From NCBI GenBank assembly GCA_036558305.1, contig DATBFX010000172.1, positions 1 through 15,663 of the forward strand: 15,663 nt of DNA, in the 5' to 3' direction. The notes under the pieces are model-generated. The model did not search any database. It had not been told where the DNA came from and saw only the letters and a program-made list of their open reading frames with translations. This document shows positions 6,471 through 13,406 of this stretch, piece after piece. The stretch comes from DATBFX01 sp036558305. GTDB lineage: Bacteria > Chloroflexota > Chloroflexia > Thermomicrobiales > UBA6265. Position numbers and translations under genes: made by a program. Every line of letters begins with the position of its first letter. Positions within the stretch are counted from its first letter, which is position 1.

Positions 6471-7943
6471 ATGGCGCAGGTCACCGCGACCAGCCGAGCA
6501 GCAGGCAGATCGCCCATCGAATACGTGGTCGATCGTATTTGGCGATTCTTCTGTTCGGTCCGGGCCGCGGTCTACGAGATCGCAATTCTGGCGGTCTTGA
6601 CGCTGCTGGGGACGTTGCGCGGGAGTTCGGTCCCGAATTCGATCCAGGAGGCGCTGCCCTTCCTGAAACCCGCGACGGACCGCTGGTATGCCTACGACTT
6701 TTTTCACTCGTTTCCGTTCATGTTCATGCTCGCACTCGTCTCGGTCGCGATCGCGATCTGTACGATCAACCGGGCACCATCGATCTGGCAGACGATTTCG
6801 AATCCGACGGTGACGACGACGCACGGGTTCTTGAACGGTACCGACGCCTCGGCCTCCTTCGCCAGCGCCCAGGCATCGGACGAACTGGCGATGTCGATCG
6901 TCGACACGCTGCGGTCGAAACGGTACAGGGTCCTGACCGAGACGCGAGGCGAGGAGATCCACATCTACGGCGACCGCAACCGGTACGCGAAGTTGGGGAC
7001 ATTTCCGTTTCACCTGGCGCTGATCATGATCCTGGTCGGCGGCATCGTCGGGGCGCGCTACGGTTTCCGCGACAACCAGTTCATCGTTCCCGAGCAGTCG
7101 ACTCGTGACGTCGGCCACGGTACCGGGCTGAGCGTGAAACTTGAGCAGTTCAACGACAGTTACCGGGAAAACGCGATGCCGGAGGACTACCGGAGCGACC
7201 TGGTGCTCTACAAGAACGGCAAAGAAGTCAAGCGGGGCTCGATCCGGGTGAACCACCCGATGACCTACGGGACCGTGGTCCTCTACCAGTCAAGTTTTGG
7301 GCAGGCGGTTTCGATAAAGGTCACGGACTCGTCGGGGGCGTCGCTCTTCGACGATTCGATCCCGCTCGGCGAATTCCACTCGACCACCAATCCGAACGCG
7401 CCCGCCGGCGTGCAAGAACTGCCGCAGGTCGGCTACCAACTCAACGTGATCGCGCCGAACGAGGCCCTGGACGGGCGGCCCGAGGTCAACAACATCAAGT
7501 TGAACTCCGGCGAGATGTACGTCCAGATCCAACCGATCGGACCGAACGCGGCGACGCAGCAAGTCCAGGGCGCGGTGGTCGGGCAGGGCGACGCGGTGAC
7601 GCTGGGCGGGATCAACATCCAATTCGTCCGCGAGCGCCGGTTCACCTCGTTGCAGATCGCCCGCAACCCCGGGATTCCGATCTTTTGGAGCGCGGCCATC
7701 CTCCTCGTCGGCGGTCTGGCGGTAACGTTCTACTTCCCACATCGCCGGATCAGGGCAATCGTCGCGGCCAACGCGAATCTGCCCGGTACCAGTCTGGCGA
7801 AGCTGGCGCCGCTGGCGAAACGCGATTGGAGCGGTCAGCGGGACTTCTTCCGGTGCGTCGACGCGTTGGAGGCGCGACTGGGAACGAAACCGGTCGTGAA
7901 GGGACGCCCGGACTACCCGGCACTGGTCGAGTCCACGGCGTAG
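6471..7943 (+). CDS. resB: Cytochrome c maturation protein ResB (Ccs1)
   Basis: ResB pairs with ResC/CcsA in System II to export haem and join it to apocytochrome c outside the membrane. The 490-residue sequence has the family layout: helices near residues 33-50, 78-99 and 179-197, a large extracytoplasmic region (about 200-400) and a last helix near 402-422 followed by a 68-residue cytoplasmic tail. HPMTYGTVVLYQSSFGQ, beginning after the RVN stretch, matches the conserved ResB segment near the end of the extracytoplasmic domain. His181 in the third helix (FPFHLALIMILVGG) is a candidate haem ligand. GAGGGAGC lies 5-8 nt before the ATG, an excellent ribosome site. It follows ccdA by 24 nt. Family is certain; the exact helix ends are my estimates. 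Confidence 0.94.
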   Translation: MAQVTATSRAAGRSPIEYVVDRIWRFFCSVRAAVYEIAILAVLTLLGTLRGSSVPNSIQEALPFLKPATDRWYAYDFFHSFPFMFMLALVSVAIAICTINRAPSIWQTISNPTVTTTHGFLNGTDASASFASAQASDELAMSIVDTLRSKRYRVLTETRGEEIHIYGDRNRYAKLGTFPFHLALIMILVGGIVGARYGFRDNQFIVPEQSTRDVGHGTGLSVKLEQFNDSYRENAMPEDYRSDLVLYKNGKEVKRGSIRVNHPMTYGTVVLYQSSFGQAVSIKVTDSSGASLFDDSIPLGEFHSTTNPNAPAGVQELPQVGYQLNVIAPNEALDGRPEVNNIKLNSGEMYVQIQPIGPNAATQQVQGAVVGQGDAVTLGGINIQFVRERRFTSLQIARNPGIPIFWSAAILLVGGLAVTFYFPHRRIRAIVAANANLPGTSLAKLAPLAKRDWSGQRDFFRCVDALEARLGTKPVVKGRPDYPALVESTA

Positions 7944-8006
7944 AATGCGCCGTGGGGCGATCGCGTCTCACGCGCCGGTGAACGCAGACGAGGAGCCAGG
8001 AGAGCG

Positions 8007-8912
8007 ATGGAAGGACTTGTCAAGCTCTCGTTCTATTGCTTCACGGCGGCGTCGATCGCCCTGGCCGGGGCGACGGTCTGCTACCTCGTCTACGCCATCG
8101 GCCGGATTCGGGTCCGCCAGGCGATGCTGGCCACCTCGGCCGGGACGACAATGACGACCACTTCGGCCGAGTTCGGACCGGGGTCGGTCGGTGCAGGGCG
8201 GTTCGGGACGCTGCTGGCCTGGTTCGCGGTCTTTTTCCAAGGGCTGGCAGTTCTGTTCCGGACGATCGCGGCGGGACGGGGACCGTACAGCAACATGTAC
8301 GAGTTCTCGCTGGCCTTCATCTTCGCGGTCACCCTGATCTACATGATTTTCGAGCGGATGTACGAGGTCAAGCAGCTTGGGGCGATCGTCATCACGATCG
8401 CCTTCGGGATGGCGCTTTACGTCTGGACGCTGCCGGCCGCGATGCGCGAGGTCGATGCGCTCAATCCCGCCCTCCAGAACCAACCGCTGATGACGGCGCA
8501 CGTCTCGATGGCGATCCTGGCGTACGCCACGTTCGCCGTCTCCTTCGCCGCTGCGGTGCTCTACCTGATCGCGAGCCGGCGCCGCATCTCATGGTTGCCG
8601 AGCCCGGAGATGCTGGACGACATCGGCTACCGCGCGGTCACGCTCGGGTTTCCGATGCTGGCGCTGGTGCTCATTCTCGGCTCGGTGTGGGCGTACCGGG
8701 CCTGGGGCTCCTACTGGTCGTGGGACCCGAAGGAGACCTCGGCGCTCTTCACCTGGCTCGTCTATGGCGTCTACCTCCACACCCGCACCCTGCGCGGTTG
8801 GCGGGGGACGCGGAGCGCGGTGATTCTCCTCCTCGGTTTCGCCGCGGTCATGTTCACCTATTACGGCAACTACTTCTTCGGCGGCCTCCACGCCTACGGC
8901 GGCGTGCAGTAG
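8007..8912 (+). CDS. ccsA: Cytochrome c maturation haem-handling protein ResC/CcsA
   Basis: This is the haem-handling partner of ResB in System II. The 301-residue protein has about eight membrane helices. Its diagnostic WWD segment WGSYWSWDPKET starts at Trp233, with PYSNMYEF earlier and GGLHAYGG at the C-terminus. Conserved histidines expected to ligate haem are visible in TAHVSM (helix 5), YLHTRTL (after the WWD loop) and the terminal LHAYGG. Size fits the short CcsA/CcsB class rather than the long fused CcsBA. AGGAG at 7991-7995 plus a further AGGAG-like stretch precede the ATG. The gap after resB is 63 nt. A TAGAAT overlapping the resB stop at 7941 might be an internal -10, but no -35 supports it. 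Confidence 0.95.
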   Translation: MEGLVKLSFYCFTAASIALAGATVCYLVYAIGRIRVRQAMLATSAGTTMTTTSAEFGPGSVGAGRFGTLLAWFAVFFQGLAVLFRTIAAGRGPYSNMYEFSLAFIFAVTLIYMIFERMYEVKQLGAIVITIAFGMALYVWTLPAAMREVDALNPALQNQPLMTAHVSMAILAYATFAVSFAAAVLYLIASRRRISWLPSPEMLDDIGYRAVTLGFPMLALVLILGSVWAYRAWGSYWSWDPKETSALFTWLVYGVYLHTRTLRGWRGTRSAVILLLGFAAVMFTYYGNYFFGGLHAYGGVQ

Positions 8913-8940
8913 CGCCGCCGGCGACGACATTGGTGCGGCG

Positions 8941-9558
8941 ATGAGCGAGACCGCGGGCAGTTCCTCGACGCCTGCACGGCCCGTGGCACCGAAACGACGC
9001 GTCGAGACGCGACGCGCGGTGCTCGGTCTCGGGTTGGCCTCGGCGATCGTCGGCGGTGCCTGGTACATCGGCGGGCGATCGGGTTTCGACCAGATCGGAC
9101 GGGGCGGTGAGAACCAGGACCTGCTGCCGAAAGTCGGCCAGCAAGCACCGGACTTCACGGCGGTCAGTCTCTCGGCCGACGTCGTCTCGCTCTCGGACTA
9201 TCGCGGGAAACCGGTCTGGTTGAACTTCTGGGGTTCGTGGTGTCCGCCGTGCCGGGCGGAGATGCCGGACATCCAGGCCGCCTACGAGCAACTGGCCCCG
9301 AAAGGGTTGGTCCTGCTTGCCGTGAGTCTCGGCGACGCGCCCGACCAGGCGGCACAGTTTGCGGCGAGGAACCATGTCACGTTCACGGTCCTGCTGGACC
9401 CGAACCGGACGCTGACCTCGAAGGCGTACCCAATCTTCAACTTCCCTACCCACATCTTCATCGACGAATCCGGGACGGTCCGCAAGATCGTGCTCTCGGA
9501 GATGAGCGCCGACCAGGCAATCGCGAACGCCGAATCGATCTTGCCGAAGACGGCTTGA
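8941..9558 (+). CDS. TlpA/ResA-type membrane-anchored thiol-disulfide oxidoreductase
   Basis: The 205-residue protein carries an N-terminal anchor (hydrophobic about 27-44) after a basic stretch containing TRRAVLGLG, which loosely resembles a Tat motif. There is no clear cleavage site, so it is probably a membrane-tethered extracytoplasmic domain. The thioredoxin fold (about 65-203) has the active site WCPPC (Cys101, Cys104) and a cis-Pro loop at FNFPTHIFID. In System II the equivalent ResA/CcsX reduces the CXXCH cysteines of apocytochrome c with electrons from CcdA. Bacillus ResA has CEPC, whereas CPPC is common in TlpA-like proteins, so I do not give the symbol resA. It ends the cytochrome block, 28 nt after ccsA, with a poor ribosome site, which may mean translation coupled to ccsA. 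Confidence 0.9.
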   Translation: MSETAGSSSTPARPVAPKRRVETRRAVLGLGLASAIVGGAWYIGGRSGFDQIGRGGENQDLLPKVGQQAPDFTAVSLSADVVSLSDYRGKPVWLNFWGSWCPPCRAEMPDIQAAYEQLAPKGLVLLAVSLGDAPDQAAQFAARNHVTFTVLLDPNRTLTSKAYPIFNFPTHIFIDESGTVRKIVLSEMSADQAIANAESILPKTA

Positions 9559-9605
9559 GGTGGGCGTATTCCACGCATCTGGCAGGTCGCGAGGCTGCCG
9601 CCGGA

Positions 9606-10256
9606 TCAACCTCTGGCGGCGGCGACGGCTTCGCTGAGCCGGCGGGCGCGGTCCGTCAGCGTGGCCCAATCGGCCGCGGCGACCGTTTTCTGATCGACGA
9701 GGTTGCCGCCGAGGGCGACGGCGACCGCGCCGGCGCGGATGAAGTCGGCGGCGTTGTCGATCGAGACGCCGCCGGACGGGATGAGTTTGAGCTGAGGAAG
9801 CGGACCGAGGATGTCTTTGAAGTAGCGCGGACCGCCGAGACTGGCGGGGTGGACCTTGATGTAAGAAGCACCCGCTTCCCAGGCGGTCAGCATCTCGGTG
9901 GCGGTGAAGGCGCCGATCACGGTCGGGATTCCGTAGCGGTTGCAGAGTTCGATCGTCTCGCGTTTGCAGGTCGGGGTGACGACGTATTCGGCGCCGGCGA
10001 GGATCGCGGCGCGGGCCGTTTCGGCATCGAGGACGGTACCGGCGCCGATGAACCCCCGTTCGCCGACCGCCGATTTGACCGTCTCGATGGCGTTTGCCGC
10101 TTTGGGATTCGTGAAGGTGAACTCCACGGCACAAACCCCACCGGCGATGAGCGCCTCGGTCAACGGGACGGCGCGGGCAAGGTCATCCAATCGCACGACC
10201 GCGACGATGCCATGCTCCTGTATCCGCTGTGCAGTACTCACGCTACTCTCCACCAC
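9606..10256 (-). CDS. eda: KHG/KDPG aldolase family protein
   Basis: The family cleaves 2-keto-3-deoxy-6-phosphogluconate to pyruvate and glyceraldehyde-3-phosphate (or hydroxy-ketoglutarate to pyruvate and glyoxylate) by a Schiff base. The 216-residue class I aldolase barrel keeps the catalytic pair: Glu45 in VEFTFTNPKA and Lys134 in IKVHPAS. GAGTVL (71-76) and SGGV (161-164) are intact. Variations are His for the usual Phe two residues after Lys134, and VIGAFTATE where most members have PGVMTPTE, so the substrate may differ. The start is GTG 10256, with GGAGG at 10268-10264 placed 7 nt upstream, an ideal site; a second GTG follows directly. The gene is convergent with the thioredoxin gene and divergent from the NrtR-like gene. 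Specificity cannot be settled from sequence. Confidence 0.88.
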   Translation of the reverse strand: MVESSVSTAQRIQEHGIVAVVRLDDLARAVPLTEALIAGGVCAVEFTFTNPKAANAIETVKSAVGERGFIGAGTVLDAETARAAILAGAEYVVTPTCKRETIELCNRYGIPTVIGAFTATEMLTAWEAGASYIKVHPASLGGPRYFKDILGPLPQLKLIPSGGVSIDNAADFIRAGAVAVALGGNLVDQKTVAAADWATLTDRARRLSEAVAAARG

Positions 10257-10331
10257 TTGGACGCCTCCGGATCGCCACGACGCCGAAGCCTACCACCTGT
10301 TTGCCGTCGAGAGGGACGCCAGGAGCGTCGA

Positions 10332-10360
10332 TTGCTGCCCTACTCGCACTGGCGTACACT
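10332..10360 (+). promoter_or_regulatory. Candidate promoter of the nrtR-like/nadK pair
   Basis: TTGCTG (10332-10337) and TACACT (10355-10360) are 17 nt apart; the -35 matches at three of six bases and the -10 at four. The start point near 10367 gives a 33-nt leader with GGGAG at 10386-10390. I see no clear NrtR-type palindrome in the 143-nt divergent gap. Confidence 0.35.
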
Positions 10361-10399
10361 CGGCTCGGTTGGGCGGTCTTGGCACGGGAGACGGGCGTC

Positions 10400-11134
10400 G
10401 TGGCCGTTACCAGGCGTGGCTCCGTGATTCACCGGGAACAGGGCGGGGACGAGGACGCACTCGACCGGCGAGACGTCGGCGCAACGCCCAATTCGGGCTT
10501 GCCCGCGGTCGACGTGCGCGTCGTTCTGTTCACCGTGAGCGAGGGGGCGCTGCTCGTCGCGCTCGAACGCGATGGCGCCGAGTGGCGACTGCCGCGCGGG
10601 GTACCGAGCCCAGCCGAGCCGCTGGACTCGGCGGCGAGGCGGATCATCCGCCAGACGACCGATCTGCGGGAACAGTATCTCGAGCAGCTCTACACGTTCA
10701 GCATCGGCGAACCGCCGACCTGGGCGGTGATCGTCGGCTACATCGCGCTGATCTGCGCCGGACAGCGCCCGCCCGCGGTCGTCGGGGCGATCTGGCACGA
10801 CTCGTCGTTGCTCCCGGCGCTCTCCGACACGGACAGAATGGTGGTGGAGTACGCGCTGCTGCGCCTGCGGGCGAAAATCGGCTACAGCAACATCGCCTTC
10901 CACCTCCTTCCGGAGACCTTCTCGCTGACCGAGTTGCAAAGCGCCTACGAGACGATTCTTGGGCGGCGGTTGGACAAGCGCAATTTCCGGCGCCGGATGA
11001 TCGCCTCGGGGATTCTCGCGGCGACGGACGCGAAGCGGCGCGAAGGTTCGCACCGGCCGGCGGCGCTCTACCGGTTCCGCGCCGAGCACGACCCCGCAAC
11101 CTACCTGACGCCTCCCCGAACGGACGGGGGTTGA
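10400..11134 (+). CDS. NrtR-like transcriptional regulator with degenerate Nudix domain
   Basis: NrtR-family proteins fuse a Nudix-like sensor, usually for ADP-ribose-type ligands, to a winged helix that represses NAD synthesis or sugar-use genes. From GTG 10400 (GGGAG 9 nt upstream) the protein is 244 residues, a normal NrtR length. The sensor domain spans about 38-135, including YLEQLYTF (93-100). The C-terminal domain (about 150-228) has the hallmark LLPETFSLTELQ (169-180) and GRRLDKRNFRRRM (188-200) segments. In the Nudix box (Gly67, Glu73) the essential REUXEE stretch is RRIIRQ (80-85), so hydrolysis should be lost, as in other sensor-only NrtR proteins. It runs into nadK, whose GTG is 27 nt downstream, and is divergent from eda. 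Family is strong; target genes are inferred. Confidence 0.9.
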   Translation: MAVTRRGSVIHREQGGDEDALDRRDVGATPNSGLPAVDVRVVLFTVSEGALLVALERDGAEWRLPRGVPSPAEPLDSAARRIIRQTTDLREQYLEQLYTFSIGEPPTWAVIVGYIALICAGQRPPAVVGAIWHDSSLLPALSDTDRMVVEYALLRLRAKIGYSNIAFHLLPETFSLTELQSAYETILGRRLDKRNFRRRMIASGILAATDAKRREGSHRPAALYRFRAEHDPATYLTPPRTDGG

Positions 11135-11160
11135 GGCCGATTCTCATCGGGAGTCCTCGG

Positions 11161-12000
11161 GTGCGAACGATCGGTGTTGTTGCCGCCCAAAGCAAGGACG
11201 AGGCCGGCGCGTTGGCGGTCGAGGTCGAGGCGTGGCTGCGTTCGCGGGGTTGCCGTGTCTTCCAGGAGCACGAACTGGCCCCGGATCGGCTCTCCGAGAT
11301 CGATGCGATCGTCGTGCTTGGCGGCGATGGGTTGATGATGCGTTCGGCCAACGCCTACCCCGACGTGCCGCTCCTCGGCATCAACTTCGGCAAGGTCGGA
11401 TTCCTGGCGATGGTCGAACGGCGCGACTGGGAGGCGGCGCTCGCATCGCTCCTTGCCGACGAGTTCACGATCGAGGAAGGAGCAACGCTGGAAGGAGCGA
11501 TCGAGCGAGACGGAAACACGCTCGATCAGGGCTGGGCGATCAACGACGTCGTGATCCGGAGCGGCGTGCGGATGATCGACGTCGAGGTCTACATCGATGG
11601 ACACTTCGTCAATACCTATCCCGGCGACGGCATGATCGTCGCCACGCCGCGGGGGAGCACCGCCTACTGCCTGGCGGCCGGCGGTCCGATCCTGACGGCC
11701 GGGGTTCGCGGTTTCGCGATCGTGCCGATCTCCTGCCATTCGCCGATTCGCACGCCGTTCGTCGTCGCGGAGTCGACGCGGATCGAACTGTTGGTTGCCT
11801 CGCGCCACGAGGCATCGCTGATTCTGGACGGCCGGCCGACGGCCGACCTCCGTTTCGGCGACCTGATCCTGGTCCGGCGCGGGGCGCACTCGTTCCGACT
11901 GGTCTCGTTCAGCACGACGAATTTCTACGAGGCATTTCGCTCGAAGTTCAACTTCCGCATCCGGCCGGATGCGGTACCATCGCGGCCACCGGTCAGCTAA
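11161..12000 (+). CDS. nadK: NAD kinase
   Basis: NAD kinase makes NADP from NAD and ATP (or polyphosphate). From GTG 11161 (GGGAG 7 nt upstream) the protein is 279 residues. A TTG at 11131 overlapping the preceding stop would add ten residues and is less likely. Family motifs are GGDG (54-57), LGINFGKVGFLA (72-83), NDV (128-130), YPGDGMIVATPRGSTAYCLAAGG (153-175 in outline) and LDG (222-224). Two differences from common sequences are GGDGLMM instead of GGDGTLL and TPRGSTAY instead of TPTGSTAY. The latter sits near the nucleotide site and may alter specificity. The gene follows the NrtR-like regulator by 26 nt and was probably co-transcribed with it. Identity is secure. Confidence 0.94.
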   Translation: MRTIGVVAAQSKDEAGALAVEVEAWLRSRGCRVFQEHELAPDRLSEIDAIVVLGGDGLMMRSANAYPDVPLLGINFGKVGFLAMVERRDWEAALASLLADEFTIEEGATLEGAIERDGNTLDQGWAINDVVIRSGVRMIDVEVYIDGHFVNTYPGDGMIVATPRGSTAYCLAAGGPILTAGVRGFAIVPISCHSPIRTPFVVAESTRIELLVASRHEASLILDGRPTADLRFGDLILVRRGAHSFRLVSFSTTNFYEAFRSKFNFRIRPDAVPSRPPVS

Positions 12001-12061
12001 GGGGCGCCTGGGATTTTCGAGCGTGAGGGGGTGATCAATCGCCCGGAGACGCGATGGTCTC

Positions 12062-12979
12062 CTAATCCGCGTCAACCGCGGACTGTGCGCCGACCTTCTC
12101 TCGTGGGCTGCCGAGGTCCGAACCGTTTGACCCGTTCGGAGCGTGAGCGTTTTGGTTCGTCGGCGTCTCGACCAGATACGGAGCGTGGTGATCGGAAGAG
12201 GCCGCCGCGGCGTGGCCGTTGCCATTCGCGCGCATGCGTGCGGACCCGGAATCGCGTTCGGCCAGCGAACGATCGGAGCCGTTCTTCTGGGCGGCGCGGG
12301 TCTTCTTGCGGTCGAAGAGACGAACGGGAGGTCCACCGGCGCCATCGCGAACGACGCTCAGCGCAGGCATGGTCGCGTCCGCGACTGCCGGCGGCGTCAA
12401 ATCGGCGCCCTGAGGAATCGGGAACTCGGGTCTCGCCGCGACCGTAGCCGGATGGGCGACGATGGCAGGGGTCGTGCGCCGGCGCGGCACCGCATCGGAC
12501 CGCCACCGGGCGGCGGGTTTCTCGACCCGTTCGCGGGCGGCGGCGGCTTTCTCGCTCTGTTCGATCCCGCAGTAGGGACAGAGCGACCAGCGCAGATGAA
12601 CGAGACGCCCGCAACTGACGCAGGGCTCGCGGAGCGTGGTGTGGCAGTGGGGGCAGAGGATGAAGTCGTCTTCGACGTACCGCTGGCAGCTCTGACAGAG
12701 CGGGAGTTCTTCCAGGTCCTGGAGGAGGTATTCCTCTTCGAGCGAGCGCTGGAAGGTACCGTCGAGCGTCTCCTTGGGGCGGAGGATCATGTAGAGGAGC
12801 ACGCCGGGGACGTAGAAGAGGACCACCAGGAGGGTCGAGAACACCTGCGTGATGACGCTGCGGCTGCGGGTTTCGATGTCGCGGAAGGTCCAGACGACCA
12901 GGACGAACCAGAGCGCGACCAGGTAAGCCCCGGAAAGGGCCAGCAGCGCCTGGATAAGCCGTGCGATGATCTCTTCCAT
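12062..12979 (-). CDS. Membrane protein with double zinc ribbon and disordered tail
   Basis: This 305-residue protein has not been recognised as a named family member. Two membrane helices (about 8-30 and 44-66) are followed by a charged link (RPKETLDG, 67-74). Then come four CxxC knuckles: Cys95/98, Cys109/112, Cys120/123 and Cys134/137. Spacing and order match two zinc ribbons, as in DZANK-like or rubredoxin-like folds. Residues about 140-305 are rich in Ala, Arg, Pro, Ser and Asn, lack hydrophobic clusters and are likely disordered. The ribbons would lie in the cytoplasm if the N-terminus is inside (basic loop RDIETRSRS at 33-41 between helices argues it could be otherwise). It follows the PstA/DarA-like gene by 52 nt on the same strand, so it is probably in that operon. 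Role unknown. Confidence 0.85.
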   Translation of the reverse strand: MEEIIARLIQALLALSGAYLVALWFVLVVWTFRDIETRSRSVITQVFSTLLVVLFYVPGVLLYMILRPKETLDGTFQRSLEEEYLLQDLEELPLCQSCQRYVEDDFILCPHCHTTLREPCVSCGRLVHLRWSLCPYCGIEQSEKAAAARERVEKPAARWRSDAVPRRRTTPAIVAHPATVAARPEFPIPQGADLTPPAVADATMPALSVVRDGAGGPPVRLFDRKKTRAAQKNGSDRSLAERDSGSARMRANGNGHAAAASSDHHAPYLVETPTNQNAHAPNGSNGSDLGSPREKVGAQSAVDAD

Positions 12980-13031
12980 CCGGTCAGGTTACCCCCGTGG
13001 TCGGCGAGTTGGCGCGGGGAGCTCGCATCGG

Positions 13032-13364
13032 TTACGCAATTCGCTCGTACCGCTCAACGCTGACGACGAAGACCGTCGCACCGCCGACCTGAACCTCGAC
13101 GGGGTTCGAGACGTAGACCTCTCCCGGTTCCGCAACCGGTAAGAGCGGGTTGACGTGGCGCGATCGCACCTGGCAATGACGCTTGACGAGTCCCAGCGCG
13201 TCCGCGACCAACGCCTCTTGAACGCCGATCAGCAAGGTTACGTTTCCTTGCCGGAGGAGACCACCCGAACTGTCGATGATGGTGGCTCCGAATCCCCGGC
13301 TTGCCAACGACCTCGCCAGACCATCGGCATCCCTGACGTGAACGACCGCGACGATCAGTTTCAT
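13032..13364 (-). CDS. PstA/DarA-like (YaaQ family) PII-fold protein, putative cyclic-di-AMP receptor
   Basis: PstA/DarA proteins are trimeric PII-like receptors for cyclic di-AMP. The 110-residue sequence starts MKLIVAVV and ends with PVEVQVGGATVFVVSVERY, both typical of the family. GGLLRQGNVTLLIGVQEA (34-51) covers the T-loop base region. Compared by memory with Staphylococcus PstA (collinear without gaps over the N-terminal half), Thr28, Leu37 and Asn41 are kept, but Asn24 and Arg26 are Gly24 and Gly26, and Phe36 is Leu36. Cyclic-di-AMP binding may therefore be weaker or altered, and I leave the symbol empty. Neighbours are tmk upstream (42 nt gap) and the zinc-ribbon membrane gene downstream, recalling the tmk-yaaQ order of Firmicutes. 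Confidence 0.9.
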   Translation of the reverse strand: MKLIVAVVHVRDADGLARSLASRGFGATIIDSSGGLLRQGNVTLLIGVQEALVADALGLVKRHCQVRSRHVNPLLPVAEPGEVYVSNPVEVQVGGATVFVVSVERYERIA

Positions 13365-13406
13365 CGGCCGACGAAACCCCTCACGGCCGGTCGTTGCCTT
13401 GCGGGA

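Noticed and set aside
9581..9599. Short stem GGCAG/CTGCC in the gap between the thioredoxin and aldolase genes
   Set aside because: The stem is 5 bp with no U-run, too weak to call a terminator.
9940..11160. Long + strand open frame extending upstream of nadK, covering the aldolase and NrtR-like genes
   Set aside because: The frame is open only because of high GC. The NAD kinase homology begins at GTG 11161 with an SD site, and the upstream part has no homology that I recognise.
12045..12062. Hairpin GGAGAC-GCGATG-GTCTCC in the nadK/zinc-ribbon convergent gap
   Set aside because: The stem is just 6 bp and there is no U-run on either strand. Such stems are expected by chance in GC-rich DNA.
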